A stretch of DNA of 64,000 nucleotides from assembly GCA_036924285.1 (NCBI GenBank), contig JAYKYS010000010.1:10515001-10579000 (forward strand). The letters run 5' to 3'. Source of the DNA: Asterella californica. Lineage: Eukaryota; Streptophyta; Marchantiopsida; Marchantiales; Aytoniaceae. Shown here in pieces: positions 9,999 through 20,265 of this stretch. Within the stretch, counting starts at the first letter, position 1. Each line of letters opens with the position of its first letter. A model generated the notes under the pieces. The model worked only from the letters and a program-made list of their open reading frames with translations, ran no database searches and was not told where the DNA came from. The translations under genes were made by a program, and so were the position numbers.

Positions 9999-11227
9999 TT
10001 GTCAATCCACATACCTCTGCACAGCCATATACCCCGTGTATTCCTAGACAGAAAAACACGTTATACGATAACGGAAGATCAGTTGGTGAAATATGGGCCA
10101 ACAGGGCAGCACGAGGCGAAGGAAAAGACATCGGGAGAAGATGATCAAGCAGCAGCATTGACTCCCCCTCCTACTCTGATGCCGCAGATGAGACCCGGTA
10201 CTCATCAGAAGACGCTTCTGGTGAGAAAAGACGACTCCAGTGGGTCGAAAGACGCGACACCACCAAGGAAGATGGGTCCTAAGAGTGTGCCTAGAAAGAT
10301 CATCTCCTTCCTGATCATTCACTCTGGATCGGAGTCCGACTCACAGGAGGAGTCCCTGATTACCCGAGCTGCGCAGAAGACCGCTTTTGCAACACTAGAG
10401 AGTCTTCCGAAGACTCCAGAAGACGAAGGTTGGATGGACACTCCTACTGCGATGCGAGGAAGCGTAGTAAAGAGGACTGCTTCTGTCATGGGGAGGGATC
10501 TTCCACCCCGGAAGATGAGAATAGTAGCTTCTTCCCGTGTGCAGAAGTAGAAGACCATAGTGGTGGAAGAGGTATCCTTACTTCAGGAAGATAAGGAAGA
10601 CACCTCCGATCGGATTGTGGGGATGAACCTATCTTCCGCAGGAAGAAGGCTAGAGGAGTTCAATGCCTTCTTCCACTCGGAGATCCGACCAGCTATGGAG
10701 TTGGTGGAGAAGAGAGCGATGGCTCAAGAGAAGCCACTACAGTCTGGATTCGGTCTGCGCACCCTGATGCGGTAGGAAGAAGACCAGAAGAAGGTAGAAG
10801 CGCTGGAAGCCAACCTCCGCACCACGGAGAAGCTCGCAGCGAAGTACAAGACGGAAGCAGCCGCTTCTGCCAAGGTGTTAGCGCAGCTGAAGAAGAGCAA
10901 CCAGGAGTTGCAGGCGCGTTTACAGCAGCGTGACCAGGAGGTTCTGCGAGTTCGAGGTAAGATCACTGCCCTTGCAGAGAAGAAGACGACATGGAAGACA
11001 CTGCAGGAAGCCGCAGAAGTGCAGACTGCAGCCGAGAAGATGCAGCGGAAGCTCGTGCGTAGGGGATGCTAGCTCAGACGGTGGAAGCACTTCGGAAGAA
11101 GTTTAACTTCACCGCGGGTAGGAAGCTTCTTACCTTAGCTAGGGAATGGGATGACGAGTCCAGGGTGATGTTGGTAGAGTGCAAGGAGAGCATGTTCCGG
11201 TACTTGGATCGACAGATAGAGGAGTGA
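9999..11227 (+). pseudogene. Retroelement coiled-coil ORF (gag-like), broken
   Basis: One frame from 9999 is interrupted by TAG at 10548-10550 and TAG at 10773-10775 and continues to about 11050. After a frame change near 11050 it runs to TGA 11225-11227. The first 180 residues are low-complexity and charged. A heptad-rich coiled coil follows at about 10776-11060 (EALEANLRTTEKLAAKYKTE, SNQELQARLQQRDQEVLRV). The C-terminal helix ends FRYLDRQIEE. GAAGAC/GTCTTC is very frequent. It lies just upstream of an integrase remnant, so it is likely the gag-position ORF of that element; the coiled coil could mediate assembly. A host gene cannot be excluded but is unlikely given the stops. Confidence 0.6.
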
Positions 11228-11600
11228 AGACACTCTACTGTCTCCCCTTGATTCCGCAACCCGCAACTGCATCTTCCCAAGCCTCAGCACCATCGACCGG
11301 ATCAGACTTGGAGAAGGAGTAGTTCGACCTCGCTGTCCACTTGGTAGTGACAGCGTTGGAAGCCGAGAAGACTCCGGAAGAAGCCCCGGAAGACAAGGTG
11401 TCTTCTGGAAGACAGGAAGAAGAGCTGTCTTCCTAGGTATTCTGAGTGGAAGAAGCGACTTCCCCGGACCCCTATGAGGTCACCACGGCTCCCAGTGTCG
11501 AACTAGTGTCTCAGAAGAGCGAAGAAGCACAAGTCGATCCAGCTTCCCAAAAGACGCTTCCGTCTTCCAAAGCAGCAGCAGCAGAGCCAGCGCACGTCGA
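11228..11600 (+). other. Low-complexity acidic tail between coiled-coil ORF and integrase
   Basis: A Glu/Ser/Pro/Ala-rich frame (EKTPEEAPEDKVSSGRQEEE) with stops, ending in a (GCA)n run near 11570. It leads into the integrase frame at HVDVQ. Protease, RT and RNase H are missing here, so either they were deleted or this is an element of unusual order. Confidence 0.5.
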
Positions 11601-12590
11601 TGTGCAGTAGTTTGTCACACAATGTGTGATTTGTGATCGAGTACAAGCATTGTTTAATGCTCCTACTCCATAGTTACACCCCTTATCGATTATGGGGTTG
11701 GGTTACTATTGGAGTTTGGATTTTACAAGACCTTACCGTTGACTGTACGTCTTCATCGGTAGTGTTAATGATGGTGGAGCACTTCTCCAAGTGGATTGAG
11801 TTGGTGGCATTATCGGACAAGACGAGAAGATTATCGGAAGAGACGGCGTATGCGTTCTTAGATCGAGTGCTAAGTCATTTTGGAGCACCAGCTGAAGTGC
11901 TGACGGACTAAAGTACCGAGTTTCTTGGTGAGTTCCAGGCCTTGTGTGATCAAGCGCTGATTGATCATCGGACTACATCTCGAGATCATCCTGAGACGGA
12001 TGGTTTCACGGAGAGGGTAGTTCAGACGATGAAGAGAGGATTGCGCAAGTATGGCTAGCAGAAGGGCCACTTGGGAGACTGGGATGTGCAGTTACTATGG
12101 TTAGCTATGGACTATCATTTTAACCGACAAGCGTCTTTGGCTTTTTTTTCACCATATTTTCTATTGTATGGCCGAGATCCAGATCTACCTTCGGCCATTC
12201 ATCGTGATTCTGCTGAGATGTTGAACCTTGATGACCCGGATATGAGTGAACGCATGTTCTCAACGAGTAGAGACATTTAAAAGAGTTATGCTTATGACTT
12301 TTGAGAACCTAGCAATTTCTCAGCATAGAAACACGTTGTGATCTGCGACTATTCAAGGAAGAGGTTATCGATCATCGATTTGCAAGTTTCATCCTGACGA
12401 TTATATCTATCTACAGCAGACTGTACTGATGACGTTGGATGTGATCGCATGACGCACTATTTTACGAGTGCGTGAGGTGTTACCTTCTGGAGTACTCATG
12501 TTAGAGGACCATGATGATGTTTTTAGGAAGGACCATGTGCGTAATTGCACATCATGTCATCTTCTCAACATCGATGGTACCGTTGACCCA
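11601..12590 (+). pseudogene. Ty3-type integrase and C-terminal domain
   Basis: Begins in the zinc-binding tail (CVICDRVQALFN, about 11625-11660) and includes the core with MMVEHFSKWIELVAL, APAEVLTD (second Asp, about 11885-11908), and DGFTERVVQTMKRGLRKYG (third box, Glu retained, about 11998-12055), then FFSPYFLLYGRDPDLPS. Stops at 11909-11911 (TAA where Gln is expected after LTD) and 12056-12058 (TAG), plus later frame changes. The end (TLDVIACRTILRVREVLPSGVLMLEDHDD, split over frames) is the terminal domain, finishing near 12590. It is only the last third of a pol gene, directly after a coiled-coil ORF. Clearly inactive. Confidence 0.8.
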
Positions 12591-12840
12591 AGCTGACACA
12601 AGTGGGCGATTGTGGTACACTTGAATATGTGTATGACATCGTCCATGTGTTATGCGTATGTGTGATGTACCTCTGACAGCGATGTATGTTGTGTAGCGAT
12701 GTGTATATGCACGACACAGGTTTAAGACCTGAATCTTCCTACCAGTTGAGACAAGAAGACCTAACTAGTCTATATAAAAAAACGAAAACATCATAAATAC
12801 TAAAGTATGTTATGTGCAAGAAATGAAATGCATAAGATGA
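12591..12840. other. No gene seen
   Basis: 250 bp, TG-rich then A-rich near 12775-12850. Probably the 3' end of the retroelement above or the junction with the transposase relic that follows. Confidence 0.4.
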
Positions 12841-14340
12841 AAACTAAAAACCAAAATTGTTAGAATTAAAATTGCTGGTTCTCTGCATCAATCATGTACA
12901 CCTGTGGGTTATTTACGAAGCAGCGATGGTGGATAGTGCTTTTCCATATCTCCACTGCATCTGATAGCAAATCTTTGAAGGAGTCCTCAGGGTCTTCTAA
13001 CACATAACACTGTCCAAGTTTGCTATTTGTAGATAATTTCTATACTTCGTCTTAATAACACTCTAAATACTGAATGTCTCTCATAGTGTGCTGTAGACAC
13101 ACATTGAAAAGGAGCAATATCAACCAAGATAGATAGTTGTAGATACTTATACTTTAGAACTTTTAACCTTCTTTTTTTAGTAGATCTCTTAAAGTAAAGA
13201 GCTACTGCATTTATCAAATCATCTATATTCTCACTAAAGGTCATACACGAAATGTGTCTAGAGGTCTTCAAAAGTGCTAAATTACAACGATGAGCTACAC
13301 AATGAGAAGTAAGCATAAAAGGATTGACAATACTTTTCAATCAAGTTGCAACTCCGTTCTGTATACTAGTCATTACTGAAGCTCCATCAAAACTAAAACT
13401 TAATCATTCTTTCATGTTCCAACCCCCACACTTTCAACAGTTCGAGAAGAGTTTCTGTTATTGACTCAAAATGCTTTTCAGACAATCTAATAAGACCGAG
13501 AAAGGTTGTTATCACATGTCCTTCTTCCAAAGAGGTTGCAAAGATAACCAAATGATCATGCACAACAATATCAGTCGCTTCATCACACATTAGACAAAAA
13601 AATGAATGTGCAACTTGAAGAAGTGTACGTTTTTGCATAACATAGCTAATGCATGTGATCATGTCTATGCACGCCTTGTCATCATGAGTCAGTCTATAAG
13701 ATGAGATAGTTTTCAACATTCTACAAAGAACCGGAAACTTTGAAAATGCAATACATTCTCTACTTACAAAATAAGCAGCACAAAATAAAGTAATCAGCAT
13801 TCGATCACAAGTCTTATTCGCTATTTCGTATGCTTGCTTGAAAGCTTGTTTTCCTTCGTGTTGAACCCAAGCCAAAGTCCTATGCAATGTTGTAGTCGCA
13901 TGATCATGAAAGGCTGAGACCCGGACATTAACATCACCAACTTGAGCAAAATGTGACTTACTCTTACCACTTACAAAATACTTTTCTAAGGTCCCGATTA
14001 AAATATATACAGTCAAACAAATCATACCAAGTATCATCTCATAGCTTACATAGGGCCTTTACTCTAGAAATGACATGCTGGACAACACAAGGATCTTTTC
14101 TTTTGTCTATATCTGTAGAAGAGATGGAAGATGAAGAAATGGATATAAAACTAGATAGAGTCTTCTATTTCTTTGAATACTTATCTTTATCAGAATTACC
14201 TCCACTGGATTTCATGTTGCGAACTGAAAAGAAGCAAACTACGAGGTTGATTCTTATAAGAAGAACACTACGAGTAGTATGGAACCTGAGTAATTCAGGT
14301 GATCTTATTGAAAAAGAAACACCAACCATATCTTCATAAT
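12841..14340 (-). pseudogene. hAT-superfamily transposase relic (DUF4371-like)
   Basis: Read from 14340 down to 12841. The N-terminal part is broken (DPCVVQHVISRVKALC near 14080-14040). The largest frame, 14037-13393, contains FCAAYFVSRECIAFSKFPVLC, FFCLMCDEATDIVVHDHLVI and FLGLIRLSEKHFESITETLL, the pattern of the DUF4371 region in hAT transposases (MIDESTDIS and FLGLVRL in family members). After one frameshift and one TGA it resumes with SFDGASVMTSIQNGVAT and HCVAHRCNLALLK (frame 13340-13023), again typical. The C-terminal part to about 12845 is weakly readable. Terminal inverted repeats and target duplication were not identified. Defective. Confidence 0.75.
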
Positions 14341-14519
14341 TATAACTCAGATCACATGCTGTGGATAGTTATCCACCTATCCGGAAGAAATGTTAGTAGT
14401 AGTCAAAATGGAGGTCGTAGTCTTTAGAAGATTAGAGTTATGAAAGTCCACATAGATCCACAACAACGCAATAGCAACCACCAACTAAAACCCTCGCTGC
14501 AAGACTTCACAAGATCCAT
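14341..14519. other. Intergenic, nothing recognised
   Basis: Short stretch between the transposase relic and the tandem array. Confidence 0.4.
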
Positions 14520-15410
14520 TCGACTGCACAAAACAAGTTATCAGTGCGTCTTTAAGTCAAAAAACCTCAATGGAACCTCAAAGAAACAATCGGCGAGGAG
14601 CGAAAGTAAAGTGTAAGACTCAAAGAGAAAGATTACAGGCTCCACCGCCGCTCCAGTTTTGAGTCTCGAGTCTCCATTGTGGACTGCTATATCATCTGGC
14701 ACGTCCAACCTCTCGACGCAACACCCTAACAACGTCCTAGAGTGAACCGCTAGGTTGAAAATCTTGAAGAAATCTCGAAGAAAAAATCGACAAGGATAAA
14801 GAATAAAGCGGCGGACTCAAAGAAAAGGTTACAGGCTCCATTGCCACTCCAATTCAGAGTCTCGAGTCTCCGCTGTGGACTGTCGCACCGTCCGTACGTC
14901 TAACCTCTCTTGTGTCCTAACGTCGTTCGCTAAGTTGAAAAACCTCAAAGAAACCTCGAAAAAACAATACATGCAGCGAACTCCAAAAAACTGTCTCGAC
15001 TCTCGACCCCCCGACTGCTGCCGCACCGTCTCGCACGTCCAACCTGTCCCGCATCTCGTCCACAATGTCGTAACGTCGCCGCTAGGTCAAAAATATCGAT
15101 AGAACCACGAAAAAACAATACAAGCAGCGAAAGTGCAGCAGAGAACTCAAAAAAACTGTCTCGACAGATTATCTCTGACTGCTGCCGCATCGTCCCGCAC
15201 CGTCCCGCACCTCCAACCTCTCTTGCAGCTCGCCCAAAATGTCATAACGTCACCGCTAGGTATAAGTCTCGATACAACCTCGAAGAAACAATACAAGCAG
15301 CGAAAGTGCAACGGTGAACTCCAAAAAAATATCTCTACTCTCGAAACCCAACTGCTGCCGCACCGTCCCGCACGTCCAACATCTCCTGTAACATCCTAAC
15401 TGTGCTTAAC
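14520..15410. repeat. Degenerate tandem array, five units of about 140-196 bp
   Basis: The phrase ACGTCCAACCTCTC recurs at about 14700, 14896, 15035, 15209 and 15372. Each is preceded by (CCGCACCGTCY) phrases and followed by CGCTAGGT, then a run like GAAACCTCGAAAAAACAATAC. Unit length varies because of internal indels. No coding function seen; open frames on both strands are a by-product. Confidence 0.8.
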
Positions 15411-15645
15411 ATCGTCATAATATCTTCTGAAGCGTCTTGTACGGTCAGATCTTCTCGTTAATTAATAACCGTACGATGGATGCTATCTCCATCGTTAGAT
15501 CTGATCGTGACATCTGAGCCATTAAATTCAAATCCGCCTGACGTGTCTATAAACCGATAGATTTCTATCGGGAGATATGCGTCGATCACGTAAATCTGAA
15601 ATTAATCATGCGCACCATATTAAAAATCCGAAGAGAAAAGTTTGG
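15411..15645. other. Intergenic, nothing recognised
   Basis: Contains a short inverted motif (CCGATAGATTTCTATCGG, 15553-15570). No gene seen. Confidence 0.4.
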
Positions 15646-15756
15646 CTGTTGCAAGAAAACCGGATTATGGCTTATGTGCACTGCAGTAATCCTAATTTTA
15701 CGCTTTTGGTCCCGGTTCGAATCCGGGTACGATCGCTGAGAACCCAACTTTTTAAA
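15646..15756 (+). other. tRNA-like fragment with Pol III B box (possible SINE head)
   Basis: GGTTCGAATCC at about 15714-15724 is a perfect B box within a T-arm-like stem (CCCGG, loop TTCGAAT, CCGGG). A weaker A-box candidate (TGGCTTATGTG) lies about 47 bp upstream and a T5 run near 15749 could stop Pol III. No 5' acceptor strand pairs with TACGATC, so it is not an intact tRNA gene. A tRNA-derived SINE or tRNA relic is the best guess. Confidence 0.4.
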
Positions 15757-15892
15757 AATCCAACCAGTTAAAAATACAAAGAGCGGTTAGCCCCTAGCTG
15801 CTTCCGTAGCAATGTTCTCGAAGGAATTTTGAAACAACCGGGGTTTTCTGGCACAGACTAGCATCAGCCGTTTATCTAAAGGTTATCAAGGT

Positions 15893-15938
15893 TTAATTTA
15901 TTACCTAATCCGATGGGAAGGGTTAGGTAATAAATTAA
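15893..15938. repeat. Palindromic hairpin, 16-bp arms
   Basis: TTAATTTATTACCTAA (15893-15908) and its exact complement (15923-15938), with a loop containing GGGAAGGG. The sequence is related to hairpins at 43858-43908, so it is a member of a dispersed palindromic family. Confidence 0.85.
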
Positions 15939-16546
15939 TTTCATCACAATTTAATCATAATTTTAAAACAGGGCCCCGTTCTATGATTTTGGCGGCATTG
16001 CAGGTCCTGTTGTATTAATGGGTTCTCTGGACTCACATGCAGCTTGTGATTCCGGTGACATTTAATGTTTATAGGTTATTCAGTTAAAATTTTAATTCAT
16101 TCATAAATTGCTAATATATATTATTTTCTCTATAATTTAAATAAGAACATCACAACACAGAAGAAGAAGAATCAAAAAATATTCTCAAAATCGTCCTTGC
16201 TTCTATCTCACCCTGGGAACGAAACTCTCTTTATTTTCTCTTTTCTCGGCTATCCTAGGTTAGTTCGCTTGGGATGCATATTTATTCAGAAATTACTTTA
16301 CGTTTCAAGTATTAAGAATACTAGTTTCATTTTTGTACTCTATAATCTTTTTACTCTTTTCTATATACCTTTGAAATGCACATTTTCCACGGGAACTCTC
16401 AGTACTCTAATCCGGAGAAACTCCCCGAACATTGCTCAAGAGATGTCTGTCCTTCAGGATTTTTATTATCCGTGGCCGTGCGTACTCGACCTACTCGACC
16501 TAGAAATCTTCTATAAATATTCCAACTTGCACACGCCTATTAGATC
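15939..16546. other. AT-rich intergenic region upstream of UGD copy 1
   Basis: No gene recognised. An open frame at 16197-16628 runs into the UGD leader and is hydrophobic and low in complexity, without resemblance to a known protein. A promoter for UGD could lie here, but I do not see a clear TATA box at a fixed distance. Confidence 0.4.
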
Positions 16547-19365
16547 TACAATTCCAGAGAGAAAAGAGAACTCTACTGAGGAAGGCCGGAAAGGGGAAGC
16601 GGGAGGACCGCAAAGTACTGTAGTGTAAGCCGTACAGTGCTAAACCACGACGTAGGCAGGGCATCTGGCGTTCGTAGAACGATGCGCAAAGAGAAGATCG
16701 TGGTGAGTGACGGGGCAGCACGACTCGACCAGGCCTCCAGTAGGACGCAACGCCTCGTTCCTGTTAGTGCGTACGTCGCACGCGGCGTTCCTGCCCCAGC
16801 AGCAGGGAAGAACACTCTGCGAAGTGTTCGGACTAAAAAGAAGACGACGTCAATCACCGTCCTTGTATTACAGACAGTGTCTAGTCTAGCAGTCCGCGGC
16901 TCCAGCTCCGCGTTCCAGGTATTCTGCCCTGACCTCCATTTCCTTAGGAGCACAAATAGCACTGAAAGAAGTGGAGCAGGCCAGCAATTCTGTCGTCTCC
17001 GTTCTGTGTTATCGATCATTTCACTACGTTAGTTGGAATAGTACAGATAGCGAAGGAGACAGACGCAGAAACTGACCGTCGTAGGATTGCAGGGAGCGAG
17101 CATTTGGACGATCTTGAGAACTTGATCGAGAACGTTTGAGCGGGGAGATATGGGTGTCAAGATATGTTGCATTGGTGCCGGTTATGTCGGTGGGCCGACT
17201 ATGGCCATGATCGCGCTCAAATGCCCCGACATTACGGTGAATGTGGTCGATATTGCGAAGCCGAGAATCGATGCGTGGAATAGCGATGAGCTGCCCATCT
17301 ACGAACCAGGTTTGGATGAGGTTGTCAAGGCTTGCAGAGGCAGGAATCTGTTTTTCAGCACTGATGTTGAGAGATTGGTCGCGGAGGCCGACATTGTATT
17401 CGTTTCTGTGAATACTCCTACGAAGACCACGGGTCTTGGAGCTGGTAAGGCCGCAGATCTGACCTACTGGGAGAGTGCTGCTCGCATGATTGCCGATGTT
17501 TCCAAGTCCGACAAGATTGTGGTGGAGAAATCTACCGTGCCTGTCAAAACCGCCGAGGCAATTGAGAAGATTTTGACCCACAACAACAAGGGGATCAACT
17601 TCCAGATCCTCTCGAACCCCGAGTTTCTGGCCGAGGGTACTGCAATCGAGGATTTGCAGAAGCCCGACCGTGTCTTGATCGGAGGTCGAGAGACTCCCGA
17701 GGGTCAGAAGGCTGTGGCTACCTTGAAAGCCGTGTACGCACACTGGGTGCCAGAAGAGAACATCTTGACCACCAACTTGTGGTCTGCCGAACTGTCGAAG
17801 CTCGCAGCCAATGCAGTCTTGGCGCAGAGAATCTCGTCGATGAACGCGATGTCGGCCCTGTGCGAGGCCACCGGTGCTGATGTTTCGGAGGTGGCGTATG
17901 CTGTGGGTAAGGACACTAGAATTGGACCCAAGTTTTTGAACGCCAGTGTTGGTTTCGGAGGATCTTGCTTCCAGAAGGATATACTGAACTTGGTGTACAT
18001 CTGCGAGTGCAATGGGCTCACTGAGGTGGCCAATTACTGGAAGCAAGTAGTTCAAATCAATGACTACCAGAAGACTCGCTTCGTGAAACGTGTTGTTTCA
18101 TCCATGTTTAACACTGTTTCTGGTAAGAAGATCGCCGTTCTTGGGTTCGCTTTTAAGAAGGATACTGGTGACACCAGGGAGACCCCTGCCATCGATGTGT
18201 GCCATGGACTTCTTGGGGACAAAGCTCTTCTGAGCATCTACGACCCTCAGGTAACAGAGGAGCAGATCAAGCGTGATCTGTCCATGAACAAGTTCGACTG
18301 GGACCATCCCCAGCACCTACAGCCCCAGATCCCTACCACTCTGATGAAGCAAGTGAGCGTTGTGTCGGATGCGTATGAAGCAACGAAGGGCGCCCATGGC
18401 ATCTGTGTGATCACTGAATGGGACGAGTTCAAGAAGCTTGACTTCCAAAAGATCTATGACGATATGCAAAAGCCCGCGTTCATCTTCGACGGACGCAACG
18501 TACTGAACGGCGAGGAGCTTCGCAAGATTGGCTTCATCGTGTACTCGATCGGCAAGCCTTTGGACGCATGGGTCAAGGATTTGCCTGCAGCTGCCAATTA
18601 GAGTTGCAGATATTTCGAAATCGGCACAACGAGTGTTTAGTACAGATTAGCTGAAGTTGCAGTCGGAGTCGGAGAACGGATAATATGATTCTGTTCACCA
18701 TAAGATTCAACGGTTGAACTACGGAGTTAGTTGCCCCATTATCACCTCTTGTCCCTATGTTGAAGCGGTTGTGGGAGGAATGTGGATGTTTGATGAGTAA
18801 TCTTCACTCGGAAGACTAGTTCTTAGCTGGGCATCTAGTAGTATTTTCCGGGATATGTCTGTGGACCAATGACTAGCAGGTTGCAGTTACTACTTGGATG
18901 TGGCGATTTGCAGCAGTTGGTACATGCTCCAGCTCGTTACTTACATCGCTGCTATCTTGTACAAAGCCCGCTCTATGGACACGAGTCTGGAGTTGCTTCA
19001 TTGTTACCAACCCAGGAATATCTGTGCGACGTTGCTTTTGACAGATCCACACATTTGAGCTGTGTGTATTCGTTGACGTTATTCATTTTAGACTAGGTTT
19101 AACTTCCAAGCAGACAACAGCAATAGTGACATGCCATTCATTCATATGATTTTTTCAATCCTCATAAAATTCTCTCATATGCTTAAGTTACGTGTAAAAT
19201 TTTTCGGGTATTCTCCTCCAAGTTTCATTGATGGAAGCTTGTTGCATATTGTCTTTTACTTGTAGTGTCCTCGGCCTGTCTCTGTGACCATCTACCGAAC
19301 TTGCGGTTACAATCAGCTAAGGTACACTTGTCAGCTGTTGTGCATTACCACCAAGTGAGGCATGA
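16547..19365 (+). repeat. Segmental duplication, copy 1 (UGD and flanks)
   Basis: Collinear with 48395-51290. Similarity starts abruptly at about ACAATTCCAG and extends through the 5' leader, the UGD coding sequence and about 760 bp of 3' flank. Coding sequence is about 99% identical by hand count; leader and 3' flank show many more substitutions and indels. Confidence 0.85.
17150..18601 (+). CDS. UGD: UDP-glucose 6-dehydrogenase, copy 1
   Basis: Cytosolic NAD-dependent enzyme that oxidises UDP-glucose twice to UDP-glucuronate, the precursor of UDP-xylose, arabinose, apiose and galacturonate for cell-wall polymers. 483 residues, the normal plant length, in one exon. Seen: the N-terminal Rossmann motif GAGYVGGP (residues 9-16); STVPVKTAE and [11 protein letters not shown]; substrate-contact Lys217 in ELSKLAANA; the catalytic loop [10 protein letters not shown] with Cys273 and Asp277; and the C-terminal NAD/UDP domain with [16 protein letters not shown] 17150 is chosen because [15 protein letters not shown] is the usual start. 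The leader of about 600 bp is conserved in the second copy and may contain a 5'-UTR intron, as reported for plant UGD genes; splice sites are uncertain. Differs from copy 2 at one residue (Ala473 here, Pro there). Confidence 0.97.
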   Translation: MGVKICCIGAGYVGGPTMAMIALKCPDITVNVVDIAKPRIDAWNSDELPIYEPGLDEVVKACRGRNLFFSTDVERLVAEADIVFVSVNTPTKTTGLGAGKAADLTYWESAARMIADVSKSDKIVVEKSTVPVKTAEAIEKILTHNNKGINFQILSNPEFLAEGTAIEDLQKPDRVLIGGRETPEGQKAVATLKAVYAHWVPEENILTTNLWSAELSKLAANAVLAQRISSMNAMSALCEATGADVSEVAYAVGKDTRIGPKFLNASVGFGGSCFQKDILNLVYICECNGLTEVANYWKQVVQINDYQKTRFVKRVVSSMFNTVSGKKIAVLGFAFKKDTGDTRETPAIDVCHGLLGDKALLSIYDPQVTEEQIKRDLSMNKFDWDHPQHLQPQIPTTLMKQVSVVSDAYEATKGAHGICVITEWDEFKKLDFQKIYDDMQKPAFIFDGRNVLNGEELRKIGFIVYSIGKPLDAWVKDLPAAAN

Positions 19366-19807
19366 AGTACTTACAAGTACATGGCGGATGTCATCCTCTT
19401 CTAAGTAATTATTGTCGTGTTACTGTCCGCACAATCGCACAATTAATCCAGATTAAAACATCAGGTTTGAAGATTGTAGATCATGTCCGGAACAACGTGA
19501 AGTATGAGGCAGCTTGATACATAGAAGAACGGAGATTGAGTTCTTGAGCTTCCCATTTTTGCGGCTCCCTCTTGTCAAAGCATAAGGCATCTCGCCTATG
19601 GCATCCTACTTTGGCCCATCTCTGCACATTTCCACTTTTTGTGTGCCCCGGTGTCGATTTATAGAAAGCTGATACAAGCTCAAGAAGTTCGTTTCGATAT
19701 CTCACCTGAAGCGGCCCACAGGAAACTCATCTCAGAAACTTGGTGGCGCTGGATTCTGCCGGCATGGGGGTACTGACTGCTTTGTTAAGAAAGATCCAAT
19801 GTGCTTC
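18602..19807. other. 3' flank of UGD copy 1, then intergenic
   Basis: Up to about 19365 it aligns with the flank of copy 2. A short frame at 18869-19096 has a counterpart at 50772-50972, but differences are spread over all codon positions, so it is probably 3' untranslated sequence. Beyond 19365 nothing is recognised. Confidence 0.5.
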
Positions 19808-19902
19808 GCCGTGTCTCAGTCCCAGTATGGCTGATCATCCTCTCAGACCAGGTACTGACCGTCGCCTTGGTAAGCTATTACTTCACCAACTAGCTAATCA
19901 GA
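19808..19902 (-). rRNA. Fragment of plastid-type 16S rRNA (nuclear insert)
   Basis: Read on the minus strand, 19902-19808 gives CTGATTAGCTAGTTGGTGAA, then GTAATAGCTTACCAAGGCG, then GAGAGGATGATCAGCC, then ACTGGGACTGAGACACGGC. This is the region of 16S rRNA around E. coli positions 220-320. GTAATAGCTTACC and GATGATCAGCC are the chloroplast forms as I remember them. Similarity stops abruptly on both sides after about 95 bp, so it is an isolated fragment, not a gene. It could have come straight from plastid DNA or via the mitochondrial genome. Confidence 0.85.
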
Positions 19903-20124
19903 CTTGTGTTACCTCTTACCGTCCTGGCTCACAGGTTCTGGGGGTGGGAACTGAAGCTTCACCACGAAGACTTAAAATATTTCCTTTCTGCTTGCAGGCC
20001 TTCCTTCCGCTCTGAGCCAAGTGAAGCAAGCAAGATAGAGAGGTCGCTTTGGCCGCTAGAGAAGGCTTTGTTGCTTATTTCCTGAGAGGTCGTCTTCTAC
20101 TCAAGAACCGGCTTGTTCTTTGAA

Positions 20125-20247
20125 CTATAAGCCAGAGAGTGGAAATTCGGACAGTGGACCGATCATAGGAGACCGAACAAACACCGCTTGAACTTCTTTG
20201 ATCTATAAGCCAGAGAGTGGAAATTCGGACAATGGACCCATCAAACA
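20125..20247. repeat. 78-bp tandem duplication
   Basis: CTATAAGCCAGAGAGTGGAA starts at 20125 and again at 20203. The copies share about 45 bp nearly exactly (AATTCGGACARTGGACC) with a diverged remainder. A (CCCAT)n run follows at about 20248-20265. Confidence 0.85.
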
Positions 20248-20265
20248 TCCCATCCCATCCCATTT

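Noticed and set aside
12591..12720. PHD-finger tail after the integrase, as in some plant Ty3 elements
   Set aside because: Sequence after the terminal domain lacks the required Cys/His pattern in any frame that I can follow.
14520..15410. CRISPR-like array
   Set aside because: Plant nuclear context, unequal unit lengths, no short identical repeats with unique spacers.
15646..15756. Intact tRNA gene
   Set aside because: A T arm is present, but no acceptor stem, D arm or anticodon arm can be paired at the right spacing.
16197..16628. 143-codon frame upstream of UGD copy 1
   Set aside because: Hydrophobic, AT-driven, overlaps the UGD leader and has no counterpart upstream of copy 2.
18869..19096. 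Small frame downstream of UGD copy 1 with a counterpart at 50772-50972
   Set aside because: Differences between copies are not concentrated at third codon positions; better explained as a conserved 3' untranslated region.
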